Of a stretch of DNA of 38,006 nt, positions 24,935-31,116 are shown piece by piece (position 1 is the first letter of the stretch; each line of letters starts with the position of its first letter). The DNA is from a virus, in IMG/VR virus record IMGVR_UViG_3300036944_000372, positions 1 to 38,006 of that record. One strand, written 5' to 3'. Below the pieces are notes generated by a model. That model was not told the DNA's origin. It made no database searches and was given only the letters and a program-made list of their open reading frames with translations. The position numbers and the translations under genes were made by a program.

Positions 24935-25054
24935 CTATCGGTTTACTAAATAATAAATTAAATTTAAAAATAGACCTAAGCCAGTCAATAAAACTACCAT
25001 TAACCATATAATAAAATTAAATATATATAATTCATTTACTTGCTTTTTTGTCAT
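24935..25054 (-). CDS. Small single-span membrane protein (39 residues)
   Basis: The frame starts MTKKQVNELYIF and has one membrane segment of about 22 residues (IIWLMVVLLTGLGLFLNLIY), ending in LVNR. It fits precisely between its neighbours: it starts two bases after the dCTP deaminase stop and ends two bases before the next start. Both it and the next gene have the leader ATAGCC before ATGAC. Function unknown. Confidence 0.6.
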   Translation of the reverse strand: MTKKQVNELYIFNFIIWLMVVLLTGLGLFLNLIYYLVNR

Positions 25055-25056
25055 GG

Positions 25057-25590
25057 CTATTTGTTTAAATAGTTCTTTGAGGCAACTGGATTTTTTCCCT
25101 GGTCTTTATACTTTGCATCCGCTTTATTTGCATAGTCTGTGTAAGGCATTTCCGAAATGTCATGATAACAGATTTGCGCTATCTTCATGCCTGGATATAT
25201 TTTGACTGGCTGGATGCAAGCAAGTTCTAAAGTCCAATGTCCTTTAAAATTCACATCTCCAAAACCTGCGGTTATATGAACGAATAAGCCTAACCTGCCT
25301 AAACTTGATTTGCCTTGAATGATTGGAACGTGCCGAAGTGTCTCCGTATATTCTACGGTTGAGGCAAGATATAAAATACCCGGTTGCAAAATCATACCTT
25401 CTTCGGGAATAATAATTTCTGCCGTTTGAGGCTTCTTCCTGACGTCAAGAACATGGTCGGTGTACATTAATAAAGTTTTGGATAGCGTTAAATCTACGCT
25501 ATTAGTACCAATGTTTGCCTCGATTAATGGCTCAATGACAATGTTGCCAGCTGCTATTTCGTCAATAATGGTCTTGTCTGTTAAAATCAT
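25057..25590 (-). CDS. dcd: dCTP deaminase
   Basis: This 177-residue enzyme converts dCTP to dUTP and ammonia, feeding dTTP synthesis. Family motifs are plain: NSVDLTLS near residue 30, GKSSLGRLGL (93-102), ITAGFGDVNFKGHWTLEL with the candidate general base Glu122, and a C-terminal tail with a Tyr/Lys-rich closing segment. Length is normal for the monofunctional enzyme. It overlaps the upstream gene by four bases. Together with the dATP/dGTP pyrophosphohydrolase-like gene it suggests the phage adjusts the dNTP pool. Confidence 0.92.
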   Translation of the reverse strand: MILTDKTIIDEIAAGNIVIEPLIEANIGTNSVDLTLSKTLLMYTDHVLDVRKKPQTAEIIIPEEGMILQPGILYLASTVEYTETLRHVPIIQGKSSLGRLGLFVHITAGFGDVNFKGHWTLELACIQPVKIYPGMKIAQICYHDISEMPYTDYANKADAKYKDQGKNPVASKNYLNK

Positions 25591-25826
25591 TTTTCTTCTT
25601 TTTTATAAGTTTCGTTGTAATATTGTTCTGCCGATATAGTTATAAAATTTCCAAAATCTGAAAGGTAATCTCTTTCATCTCCATGAGCTTCCATTATCTG
25701 CTCATTTTCCATTTCTTTGGCGATTCTAAACTGCTCTTTGTATTTATTTCTAAGGACTTCTGAATCAAAAGAAACAATTCCAAGTAATTTTAATTCTAAA
25801 ATTTCAACAGCGGTTAGTTTGCTCAT
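25587..25826 (-). CDS. Hypothetical protein in the nucleotide-metabolism cluster
   Basis: This 79-residue protein is not recognised. It is helical and acidic with LTAVEILELKLLGIVSF at the start and FGNFITISAEQYYNETYKK at the end. Four-base overlaps on both sides tie it to the dATP/dGTP pyrophosphohydrolase-like gene and to dCTP deaminase. A helper role in the same pathway is possible but unsupported. Confidence 0.6.
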   Translation of the reverse strand: MSKLTAVEILELKLLGIVSFDSEVLRNKYKEQFRIAKEMENEQIMEAHGDERDYLSDFGNFITISAEQYYNETYKKEEK

Positions 25827-26224
25827 TTCTTTAAATCATTTAGTTCTGGGTGAGTAAAATAAAACTCCGTCAACATTGCAGCGTTTGCCATTAGGTGTGC
25901 GGAATGCAAAAGTCCACTTTCTTCGTCAATCATTTCACCAAGTCGCATGGCTTCAAGGTGACGCATGGCGGAGGCGATCACTTCTGAAAATAAAAAACCT
26001 TTTTCCCAATTTCTGGCAGGATATTTTTTTAATCCTTCAGTCCAAACCTTCGCGTATTCCCTTTGCGCAATGGCTGGGCAAAGGTCGTATCTTAGCTTAT
26101 TTTCATTTATCCTAAATGCTTTGTTTTCGTCATAGTCAGGATTCCTACCCGAAGCTTTCATTAGTTCATCAACGCTTAGTTCTGAATTTTTAAAATATTT
26201 GTCATAAATGTTTTCTATTGCCAT
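25823..26224 (-). CDS. dATP/dGTP pyrophosphohydrolase-like protein (DUF5664 type)
   Basis: This 133-residue all-helical protein matches the phage family once called DUF5664, now dATP/dGTP diphosphohydrolase: LRYDLCPAIAQREYAKVWTEG, KKYPARNWEKG, FSEVIASAMRHLEAMRLGE, and the acidic DEESGLLHSAHLMANAAML. The spaced Glu, His and Asp residues probably bind the metal. I use the ATG at 26224 (MAIENIY), which sits just after a 39-base leader repeated upstream of the preceding gene. Substrate is inferred from the family. Confidence 0.78.
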   Translation of the reverse strand: MAIENIYDKYFKNSELSVDELMKASGRNPDYDENKAFRINENKLRYDLCPAIAQREYAKVWTEGLKKYPARNWEKGFLFSEVIASAMRHLEAMRLGEMIDEESGLLHSAHLMANAAMLTEFYFTHPELNDLKK

Positions 26225-26260
26225 AATTATCATTTTGTTGAGGTCAACGATATGGTTTAA
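26222..26260 (-). repeat. Duplicated 39-base leader, copy A
   Basis: These 39 bases match 26431-26469 with one mismatch. On the minus strand each copy ends at an ATG and has ACAAAATGATAATT immediately before it. This copy has the near-palindrome GTTGACCTCAAC. It includes the stop of the small membrane gene upstream. Confidence 0.9.
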
Positions 26261-26433
26261 CGAAAAAATCCAATTAACCAAATTGGACAATAAAATATCC
26301 AAGCCACAAATCTTTCAGTAAGACTTACTGCTAAGTTTTCTTTGCCTATTTCTTTACAGTCGTTTCTCCAAATTAAATAAAATGGTATAAATAAAACAAG
26401 TTGTAATAATATACAAATTAATAATGTTTTCAT
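26257..26433 (-). CDS. Small membrane protein (58 residues)
   Basis: This protein is not recognised. Two hydrophobic segments are visible, about residues 3-22 (LLICILLQLVLFIPFYLIW) and 42-57 (FVAWIFYCPIWLIGF), joined by a charged loop. I start it at 26433 (MKTLL) because copy B of the 39-base leader ends exactly there. It is the first gene downstream of the structured non-coding region. Confidence 0.6.
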   Translation of the reverse strand: MKTLLICILLQLVLFIPFYLIWRNDCKEIGKENLAVSLTERFVAWIFYCPIWLIGFFR

Positions 26434-26469
26434 AATTATCATTTTGTTGACGTCAACGATATGGTTTAA
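26431..26469 (-). repeat. Duplicated 39-base leader, copy B
   Basis: This is the second copy of the repeat at 26222-26260 (38 of 39 bases). Here the centre is a perfect 12-base palindrome GTTGACGTCAAC. On the minus strand it ends in the start codon of the small membrane gene. It could be an operator, an RNA hairpin in the leader or a translation-initiation region copied with its gene. Confidence 0.9.
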
Positions 26470-26834
26470 AATTGCCGTCTTTCCGTGCTGTCACCCGTTT
26501 ATTTTTCGCTTTGAGGACTTTATGGGTTAAGCCCTATTTAACCCTAAGCGTTTAGGGCTGCCTGCATACGGCATAAACCTGTGGCAACTTTTCTTTAACG
26601 TTTATGCCATGCTAAGTGCAAGGGCAGGATTTGATACCTGCACAGCGCGACCTTCTAATTTAGAGTACTAATGTCGTGCGCTTACGTTCTAAATTATAGC
26701 GTCTAACTTCCGCCACCTTGCTATTTATCTGTCTAATTCCAGATTGCCAATTCATCCTCTGACGCTTTTAGGTTGAAAGAAATGTTTAATTAGGGGAAAA
26801 TAACATTTACCTAAACCCGAGGTCTGCAAATATC
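26470..26834 (-). ncRNA. Gene-free structured region, candidate non-coding RNA
   Basis: No convincing protein is encoded in these 365 bases, yet they are higher in GC than the neighbours (28 of 60 bases in 26521-26580) and full of inverted repeats. In order on the minus strand: TTTAGGT+AAATGTT (plus-strand arms 26767-26773 and 26780-26786, partners 26802-26815), a tRNA-like cloverleaf (26618-26721), a 9-bp stem extended by 4 bp (26564-26578 with 26600-26612), and three mutually exclusive 6-7 bp helices in 26524-26558. Orientation is assumed from the surrounding leftward genes. No known RNA family was recognised. Confidence 0.55.
26618..26721 (-). ncRNA. tRNA-Leu-like cloverleaf element
   Basis: On the minus strand GCAAGG (26721-26716) pairs with CCTTGC (26623-26618) like an acceptor stem, followed by TGGCGGAAGTTAGACGC, close to the D-arm of bacterial tRNA-Leu. 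A 9-bp arm TAATTTAGA/TCTAAATTA replaces the anticodon stem and has a 23-base loop. A T-arm-like hairpin GCAGG/CCTGC has an 8-base loop TATCAAAT. The GG of the D-loop is missing, the acceptor is 6 bp and no CCA follows, so this is not a normal tRNA. It may be a decayed tRNA or a tRNA mimic. Confidence 0.45.
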
Positions 26835-27245
26835 TTATGTAGTCATGTGACCGACCAATATTCTTTCCTGCCTAAAGCTACTAAGCAAAGTTCTATAATT
26901 ATCCGAAGTTACTAATAATAACTTTTGAACGGCTCTACATTGCTCAAATATTGCCGTAGCTTTTGGGTATTTCCCTTTAACATAAAAATCGGTTAATGTG
27001 GAGGAGTGCTTAACTCTTTTATACTCCTCCTCTGGCATATCTCTAATACAACTCATCATAAGATAAGAATAAATACTTTCGTTCATGCCAGATATAACCG
27101 TATAGCGAGAGTAATAACCCGATAATTGACGAAGGTACTCGTCACATTCGTCTAGCATTTCAGCCGACGGGGCTGTACTTATCCAGGCGTTAACCTCTTC
27201 ACAAAAAGCCTTAATTTCTAACATCTTGCTATTATACTCTTTCAT
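26835..27245 (-). CDS. Hypothetical protein upstream of the structured region
   Basis: This 136-residue protein is not recognised. It is helical with EIKAFCEEVNAWISTAPSAEM near the start, a Tyr/Met-rich middle (IYSYLMMSCIRDMPEEEY) and a C-terminal helix with YRTLLSSFRQERIL. No domain motif is evident. It is the last gene before the gene-free region in the direction of transcription. Confidence 0.62.
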   Translation of the reverse strand: MKEYNSKMLEIKAFCEEVNAWISTAPSAEMLDECDEYLRQLSGYYSRYTVISGMNESIYSYLMMSCIRDMPEEEYKRVKHSSTLTDFYVKGKYPKATAIFEQCRAVQKLLLVTSDNYRTLLSSFRQERILVGHMTT

Positions 27246-27254
27246 GATAGTTTT

Positions 27255-27482
27255 TTAAAATGGGAATCTTTCGTCGCTTATCATTCCATCGGTGTATTTT
27301 ACTCCCTTTTCGTAGCCTTTTTCAAAAGCTTCATCTCTATCTGATTTAACTTGTTCATAGAGTTTTTCTACTTCAATCAAATCTTGTTCAAGTTCTTCTA
27401 TTTTTTTTCTTAACAATATGAAAACTTCATTCATATCATTTAATATATCATCCAATACTCTTTCTAATGATTTGTCGTTCAT
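27255..27482 (-). CDS. Small coiled-coil protein, copy 1
   Basis: This 75-residue protein is acidic and mostly coiled coil (VFILLRKKIEELEQDLIEVE) with the C-terminal pattern SDRDEAFEKGYEKGVKY. The next gene upstream (27507-27716) ends in a related pattern, NELNSAFSMGKKYGCEL, so the two are probably distant paralogues. Function unknown; possible oligomerisation or partner-binding role. Confidence 0.6.
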   Translation of the reverse strand: MNDKSLERVLDDILNDMNEVFILLRKKIEELEQDLIEVEKLYEQVKSDRDEAFEKGYEKGVKYTDGMISDERFPF

Positions 27483-27506
27483 CTTAATTTATTTTATCCT
27501 TTTGTT

Positions 27507-27716
27507 TTAAAATGAATTTGGTTTATTTCTTTTTAATTCACATCCGTATTTCTTTCCCATTGAAAAAGCTGAATTTAATTCATTTTCATGTTTTTCTTTT
27601 GCTTTTTTTATAATATTATTAGTTTCTTTTAATTTATTCATGGGTATAAAAATCATATTTGATAAATTTTTTAATAAAAAATCTAAAGATGTTAAATTCT
27701 CTTCTGGTATTTCCAT
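27507..27716 (-). CDS. Small coiled-coil protein, copy 2
   Basis: This 69-residue protein has a hydrophobic/charged helical first half (LTSLDFLLKNLSNMIFIPM) and a C-terminal ENELNSAFSMGKKYG segment resembling the gene at 27255-27482. It follows the RecE-like nuclease by 11 bases upstream and could be an accessory in the recombination cluster. No function is assigned. Confidence 0.58.
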   Translation of the reverse strand: MEIPEENLTSLDFLLKNLSNMIFIPMNKLKETNNIIKKAKEKHENELNSAFSMGKKYGCELKRNKPNSF

Positions 27717-27727
27717 AATAATTTATT

Positions 27728-28531
27728 TTAAAAATCAAAAAATCCTTCACTATCTCCCCAAAACTCGGGGCCCATATCCATGCCCTCCATATTTACCCGA
27801 TGTGCCGCTGCGATTAATCTATGCCATTGCCATCGAGCTTTTTCCCTAGCGTCACGGGAAATCTTAAAAGGAGTAACATATCCTTCATTATCAACCGCAA
27901 TAATAAAGTAATCAACTGGTATATTTTCAATATCGTATTTATGGCAGTAAATGGCAGCCTGTAAATCGTATTGATTATGCCTAATTTGGCTTCTTACAAG
28001 TTGTTCACCAGAACGCGCACCCATTCGTTTTAAATCCCAAATAACGTGCTTACCATTTCTGTCTAATCCTTCAGCATCTTTAATTCCTTTGTGTTTAAAT
28101 CCTTTATAAAAAAAATCGGTGGTTACTTGAAATTTAAAGTTATCCGCATGAAGTAAACCCTGAAACACAACCGTACTATTATTTCGTACACATTCAGCTA
28201 TTAACTCGCTATCGTCGTATTGGTCTTGCGTAATAACGATTTTATTACCTATTTGAGCCTGAATAGATTCCCATTTTTTAATTTGCTCTAAAGTTTCGGG
28301 AGCTGGCTTTTTAGCGTTTATTTGTGAGCTCGTTGGCTTCTTTACACCTTCAGGCATAATAAAAAATCTATCCTTAAATGTGTCTTTTTCAAACAAAAGG
28401 CAATCTAATAAAGTACCTTCATCCATTGCTTTAGTGGATGTTCTTGTCTGCTCAATATATCTTTTAAGGCATAAAGGCGAATGAGATAAAGCCTTTAATC
28501 TCGAAAAACTAAGATGGGTTATTTCATTCAT
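27728..28531 (-). CDS. RecE-like PD-(D/E)XK exonuclease (DUF3799 type)
   Basis: This 267-residue protein partners with RecT: it would resect double-stranded ends to expose single strands for annealing. Features are an N-terminal LSFSRLKALSHSPLCLKRYIE opening, EGTLLDCLLFE, and the nuclease core KGIKDAEGLDRNGKHVIWDLK with the Asp and the Asp-Leu-Lys of the PD-(D/E)XK motif, followed by a Gln/Tyr helix (NQYDLQAAIYCHKY). I start it at 28531 (MNEITHLSF), overlapping recT by 8 bases. Confidence 0.85.
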   Translation of the reverse strand: MNEITHLSFSRLKALSHSPLCLKRYIEQTRTSTKAMDEGTLLDCLLFEKDTFKDRFFIMPEGVKKPTSSQINAKKPAPETLEQIKKWESIQAQIGNKIVITQDQYDDSELIAECVRNNSTVVFQGLLHADNFKFQVTTDFFYKGFKHKGIKDAEGLDRNGKHVIWDLKRMGARSGEQLVRSQIRHNQYDLQAAIYCHKYDIENIPVDYFIIAVDNEGYVTPFKISRDAREKARWQWHRLIAAAHRVNMEGMDMGPEFWGDSEGFFDF

Positions 28532-29297
28532 TTGTTTTGTTTTGAATAGCATTAGCCATTTCGGTAAATAAAGCAGCGTGTTCTTTATATGCTAAATTTG
28601 ATTTGTATAAAATAGTTAATTCTTCTAAAGTAGCACAATTGATTATCTTATTTTTCAATTCATCAATATCTAATCCTACTGCTGGTTTAACTTCCGCAGC
28701 CTGTATAGTAGCATCTTCAAAAGCGGCTTTTTCTTCTTCAATATGTAGTCCTGAAAGTTCATCACTAAAAGCAATCTTTAAAGCCTTCGCCCTGGCACAT
28801 TTGGCGATCATGTTAAATGGCATTGTTGCAGCTTTAGAATAGCTATCTTTTCCCGATGAAACGGCTGGATAATATTCCGAAAACAAAACCGTGGCGGTAA
28901 ATGGGCAGCGAATCCCTCCAACAATAGCCCACACTGTTACCGTGCAGGAAATAGGCATTTCTTTTGCAGCTTTTAGTTGGCTAGATGTTTGGTAAGTGCC
29001 GTCGGACATTCTGTTATATTGCTCTTCGTCTATTCCTGCAAACCTTCCAGTACGCGCCGCCTTTTGCTGTAGTCCATCTATTCCGACAATAGTATGGTAT
29101 TTCATACCGTCGCGGCTGTTATATGCGACTAGGTAAATCTCTTTTTTAAAAGGCGATAAACCATGTTGTCGGCAACTTTCAGCAAATACCTCAACCTGTG
29201 CGGCTGGTGTTCCAGCAGGAATAACGCCTGCCTGTGCTAATGTTTCAATTTGTGCGGGCGTTATCCCAATTTTCGCTACTTCCATATTATTCTGCAT
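28524..29297 (-). CDS. RecT/Bet family single-strand annealing protein
   Basis: This 257-residue protein binds single-stranded DNA and promotes annealing and strand exchange. The Bet/RecT pattern is clear: CRQHGLSPFKKEIYLVAYNS, KYHTIVGIDGLQQKAARTG, and the conserved C-terminal part with MPFNMIAKCARAKALKIAFS, DELSGLH and EE. The C-terminal 60 residues are a variable acidic tail. It is directly followed by its nuclease partner. ATG at 29285, just after the upstream stop, is an alternative start. Confidence 0.93.
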   Translation of the reverse strand: MQNNMEVAKIGITPAQIETLAQAGVIPAGTPAAQVEVFAESCRQHGLSPFKKEIYLVAYNSRDGMKYHTIVGIDGLQQKAARTGRFAGIDEEQYNRMSDGTYQTSSQLKAAKEMPISCTVTVWAIVGGIRCPFTATVLFSEYYPAVSSGKDSYSKAATMPFNMIAKCARAKALKIAFSDELSGLHIEEEKAAFEDATIQAAEVKPAVGLDIDELKNKIINCATLEELTILYKSNLAYKEHAALFTEMANAIQNKTNE

Positions 29298-29517
29298 CTA
29301 ATTGTTCCATCATTTTTTTAAAAGTCAATCTTTCGCTTACGTAATCAAAATCTATTGATTCAACCATTAGGCTGTTAAAAAGCGATTTATATTGAGGCAA
29401 AATATTTTCAAAGTTAAAAATATCGTCGATTGCCTTTTCTACACCTTCAACCGAAGTGTCTTTTATGTGATAAACGTCTAAAAGATAGTTTAGCACCATT
29501 AGATTAGTATCGTTCAT
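29287..29517 (-). CDS. Hypothetical acidic protein upstream of recT
   Basis: This 76-residue protein is not recognised. It is helical and acidic (TSVEGVEKAIDDIFNFENIL) and ends LTFKKMMEQLDAE. It overlaps recT by 11 bases and the upstream gene by four (ATGA), so it is part of the recombination operon. Function unknown. Confidence 0.6.
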   Translation of the reverse strand: MNDTNLMVLNYLLDVYHIKDTSVEGVEKAIDDIFNFENILPQYKSLFNSLMVESIDFDYVSERLTFKKMMEQLDAE

Positions 29518-29771
29518 AATATTGATTTAAGTTTAAGTTCTTCGATAAACTTGTTATTGTCTTTAATAGCTTGTTCCAAAATGTCTTTATAATATCTGTG
29601 ATTAAAATTACTATCATCAACATCATTGACTACTGGTATTTGGTTTATAATATTTAGCATATATTCCAATCTATGTGCGCCTTCTTTACTAATGGTATTT
29701 GTCACCATTGCATAAATGGATATTTGGTAAAATGCCTCTAAAATAGCTTTTTGTCTTTCTTCTGGTGTCAT
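29514..29771 (-). CDS. First gene of the recombination operon, hypothetical
   Basis: This 85-residue helical protein (TPEERQKAILEAFYQISIYA at the start, KDILEQAIKDNNKFIEELKL near the end) is not recognised. I start it at 29771, 14 bases after the predicted transcription start of the TATCTTTG box at 29792-29799; an ATG at 29861 would run back through that promoter and the upstream terminator. Its leader AAAAACCAAAATC before ATG is identical to that of the gene at 22858-23094. Confidence 0.65.
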   Translation of the reverse strand: MTPEERQKAILEAFYQISIYAMVTNTISKEGAHRLEYMLNIINQIPVVNDVDDSNFNHRYYKDILEQAIKDNNKFIEELKLKSIL

Positions 29772-29791
29772 GATTTTGGTTTTTATTAAAT

Positions 29792-29799
29792 CAAAGATA
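29792..29799 (-). promoter_or_regulatory. Candidate promoter -7 box TATCTTTG for the recombination operon
   Basis: On the minus strand TATCTTTG matches TAnnTTTG. It lies just past an intrinsic terminator and 20 bases before the start codon at 29771, where an operon promoter is expected. The same 8-mer marks the leader at 33793-33800. No strong -33 TTG is seen at ideal spacing. Confidence 0.55.
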
Positions 29800-29834
29800 C
29801 AAATAAATAATATTACTTGTATGTATTTTGTATA

Positions 29835-29872
29835 AAAAAAATAAAAAAAGTGAGGCACCAATTATGCCTCAC
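29835..29872 (-). terminator. Intrinsic terminator, leftward
   Basis: GTGAGGCA (29850-29857) pairs perfectly with TGCCTCAC (29865-29872) around a 7-base loop. On the minus strand it is followed by TTTTTTT. It ends the unit containing the gene at 29907-30644. Confidence 0.88.
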
Positions 29873-29906
29873 CAGAAAACCAAATGATATGACAAAAAAC
29901 TAACGA

Positions 29907-30644
29907 TTAATCTCTTAATAATACCTTACGCCAAACGGCTAATTTATACGCCAGTGCCCGGGCCCTAGGCATATTACCATCTTCTATTTTGCGTAAATGA
30001 TTCTTTCTATCTATCAAATTATCAGATGTAGGTTTTTCATTCAATGCCATTTCCTGCGCTTCGGCCCACAATGCCTCTTTTTCTCCTTCGCTCCATTCAT
30101 TGATATATCCCCTTTTCACGCATTCATCATACCAAAAGATAGGTATTTCATCTAAAGTTTTATTAAAGTTCTTTAGCTTATTATCAAAATCTTTGTCGTA
30201 ATCTTCCGCTACTTTACCCAGGCGTTTAATCCTGTCCTCTTCTTCTTTCTTTGCCATTATATCGCTATCAATGGCGTAGTATATTTTTTGCCTCCATGTA
30301 ATGTATGAGGATAATATTTTCCCTATCGCATGAAGATCCACTTTGCCATATAATTTGTGGTCATTTAAATCAAGTTCTTGTTTTGCAAATTTCTCAAAAG
30401 CCAGTTTTATCTCATCGACTGAAATCAATTTGTAAGAAGCTACAAAATCTATAAGCTCCATCAACTGGTCGGGCTTTACTTCAATCCCATATACTGGCAA
30501 CAACTGATTTAAAACGTGGGTAATTTTTGGTATAGCTTCTTTAGTACCTGTCTTAAATATCCTTAATTCTCGGTTCTGTATAACAACCTGCACATCTTGT
30601 ATTTTCTCTTCAACTCGATTAGCAATCATTGGTAAGTTGTTCAT
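29907..30644 (-). CDS. Hypothetical protein downstream of the replication initiator
   Basis: This 245-residue protein is not recognised by motif. The N-terminal half has ITHVLNQLLPVYGIEVKPDQ and a helical stretch ending in LHAIGKILSSYITWRQKIYYA. A long charged helix follows (MAKKEEEDRIKRLGKVAEDY) and then a helical end. No P-loop is present, so it is not an AAA helicase loader. Its place in the replication cluster, followed by a terminator, suggests a replication accessory. The start carries the AAAAACCAAACCATT leader shared with the next gene upstream. Confidence 0.65.
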   Translation of the reverse strand: MNNLPMIANRVEEKIQDVQVVIQNRELRIFKTGTKEAIPKITHVLNQLLPVYGIEVKPDQLMELIDFVASYKLISVDEIKLAFEKFAKQELDLNDHKLYGKVDLHAIGKILSSYITWRQKIYYAIDSDIMAKKEEEDRIKRLGKVAEDYDKDFDNKLKNFNKTLDEIPIFWYDECVKRGYINEWSEGEKEALWAEAQEMALNEKPTSDNLIDRKNHLRKIEDGNMPRARALAYKLAVWRKVLLRD

Positions 30645-30667
30645 AATGGTTTGGTTTTTATTGTGTT

Positions 30668-30874
30668 TTAAAATAAACTTAATTGTTTTGGCTCAATTAT
30701 TTCTAATTCGGTAATTTGCCTCATATATTCACCATGCTCCCACTTAAAAGATAACCAACAAATACTCCAGTCGCTATTATTGAAAACAATGTGGTTAATA
30801 ATACCTTTTCTGTTCATCGTTAAGTCTAAAACCTTTTTGCCAATCAATGACTTATAATATATTTCGTTGTTCAT
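30668..30874 (-). CDS. Small protein ending in clamp-binding motif QLSLF
   Basis: This 68-residue protein has an SH3-like look (SLIGKKVLDLTMNRKGIINHI, then WSICWLSFKWEHGEY) and ends exactly in PKQLSLF. QLSLF is the consensus sliding-clamp-binding pentapeptide, and a C-terminal, exposed position is where such motifs work. Located between the initiator and other replication genes, it is a candidate clamp adaptor or clamp blocker. Function is inferred from this motif alone. Confidence 0.65.
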   Translation of the reverse strand: MNNEIYYKSLIGKKVLDLTMNRKGIINHIVFNNSDWSICWLSFKWEHGEYMRQITELEIIEPKQLSLF

Positions 30875-30888
30875 AATGGTTTGGTTTT

Positions 30889-31113
30889 TTATAAGTTATT
30901 AATTTCTTCTTTAACTTCTAGCCAGTAATGAGATAAATCAAAGTCTTTGTCAACTGAATTAATTTCTAAAATTTCAAGAACTGCAAATAAAGCGCAATTC
31001 TTTGCTAAAATTGATACAAGTATTTCATGACCTAAATCACCGCCAATATCTTGAATAAGATTGTGGTACTGGTCAAATAATTCTTTTGCTTTTTCTTTTG
31101 GTGATTTGTTCAT
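30889..31113 (-). CDS. Hypothetical protein, PKEKAKEL family, short form
   Basis: This 74-residue protein has SPKEKAKELFDQYHN at the start, CALFAVLEILEI in the middle and YWLEVKEEINNL at the end. The gene at 22461-22871 has the same three blocks, so these are paralogues 8 kb apart on the same strand. The family is common in Bacteroidota phages; function unknown. It lies three bases after the replication initiator gene. Confidence 0.65.
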   Translation of the reverse strand: MNKSPKEKAKELFDQYHNLIQDIGGDLGHEILVSILAKNCALFAVLEILEINSVDKDFDLSHYWLEVKEEINNL

Positions 31114-31116
31114 AAT

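Noticed and set aside
24935-25007. N-terminal extension of the basic repeat protein from ATG at 25007
   Set aside because: The same bases encode the end of a better-placed 39-residue membrane gene in another frame, which fits its neighbours to within two bases.
26470-26834. A normal tRNA gene or tmRNA
   Set aside because: The cloverleaf lacks key tRNA bases, has abnormal arm sizes, and no tmRNA tag frame was seen; it is kept only as a tRNA-like element.
29772-29861. Upstream start extending the 85-residue gene to 115 residues
   Set aside because: The extension reads through the predicted promoter and the T-run of the preceding terminator and is a Phe/Tyr/Ile-rich translation of AT-rich DNA.
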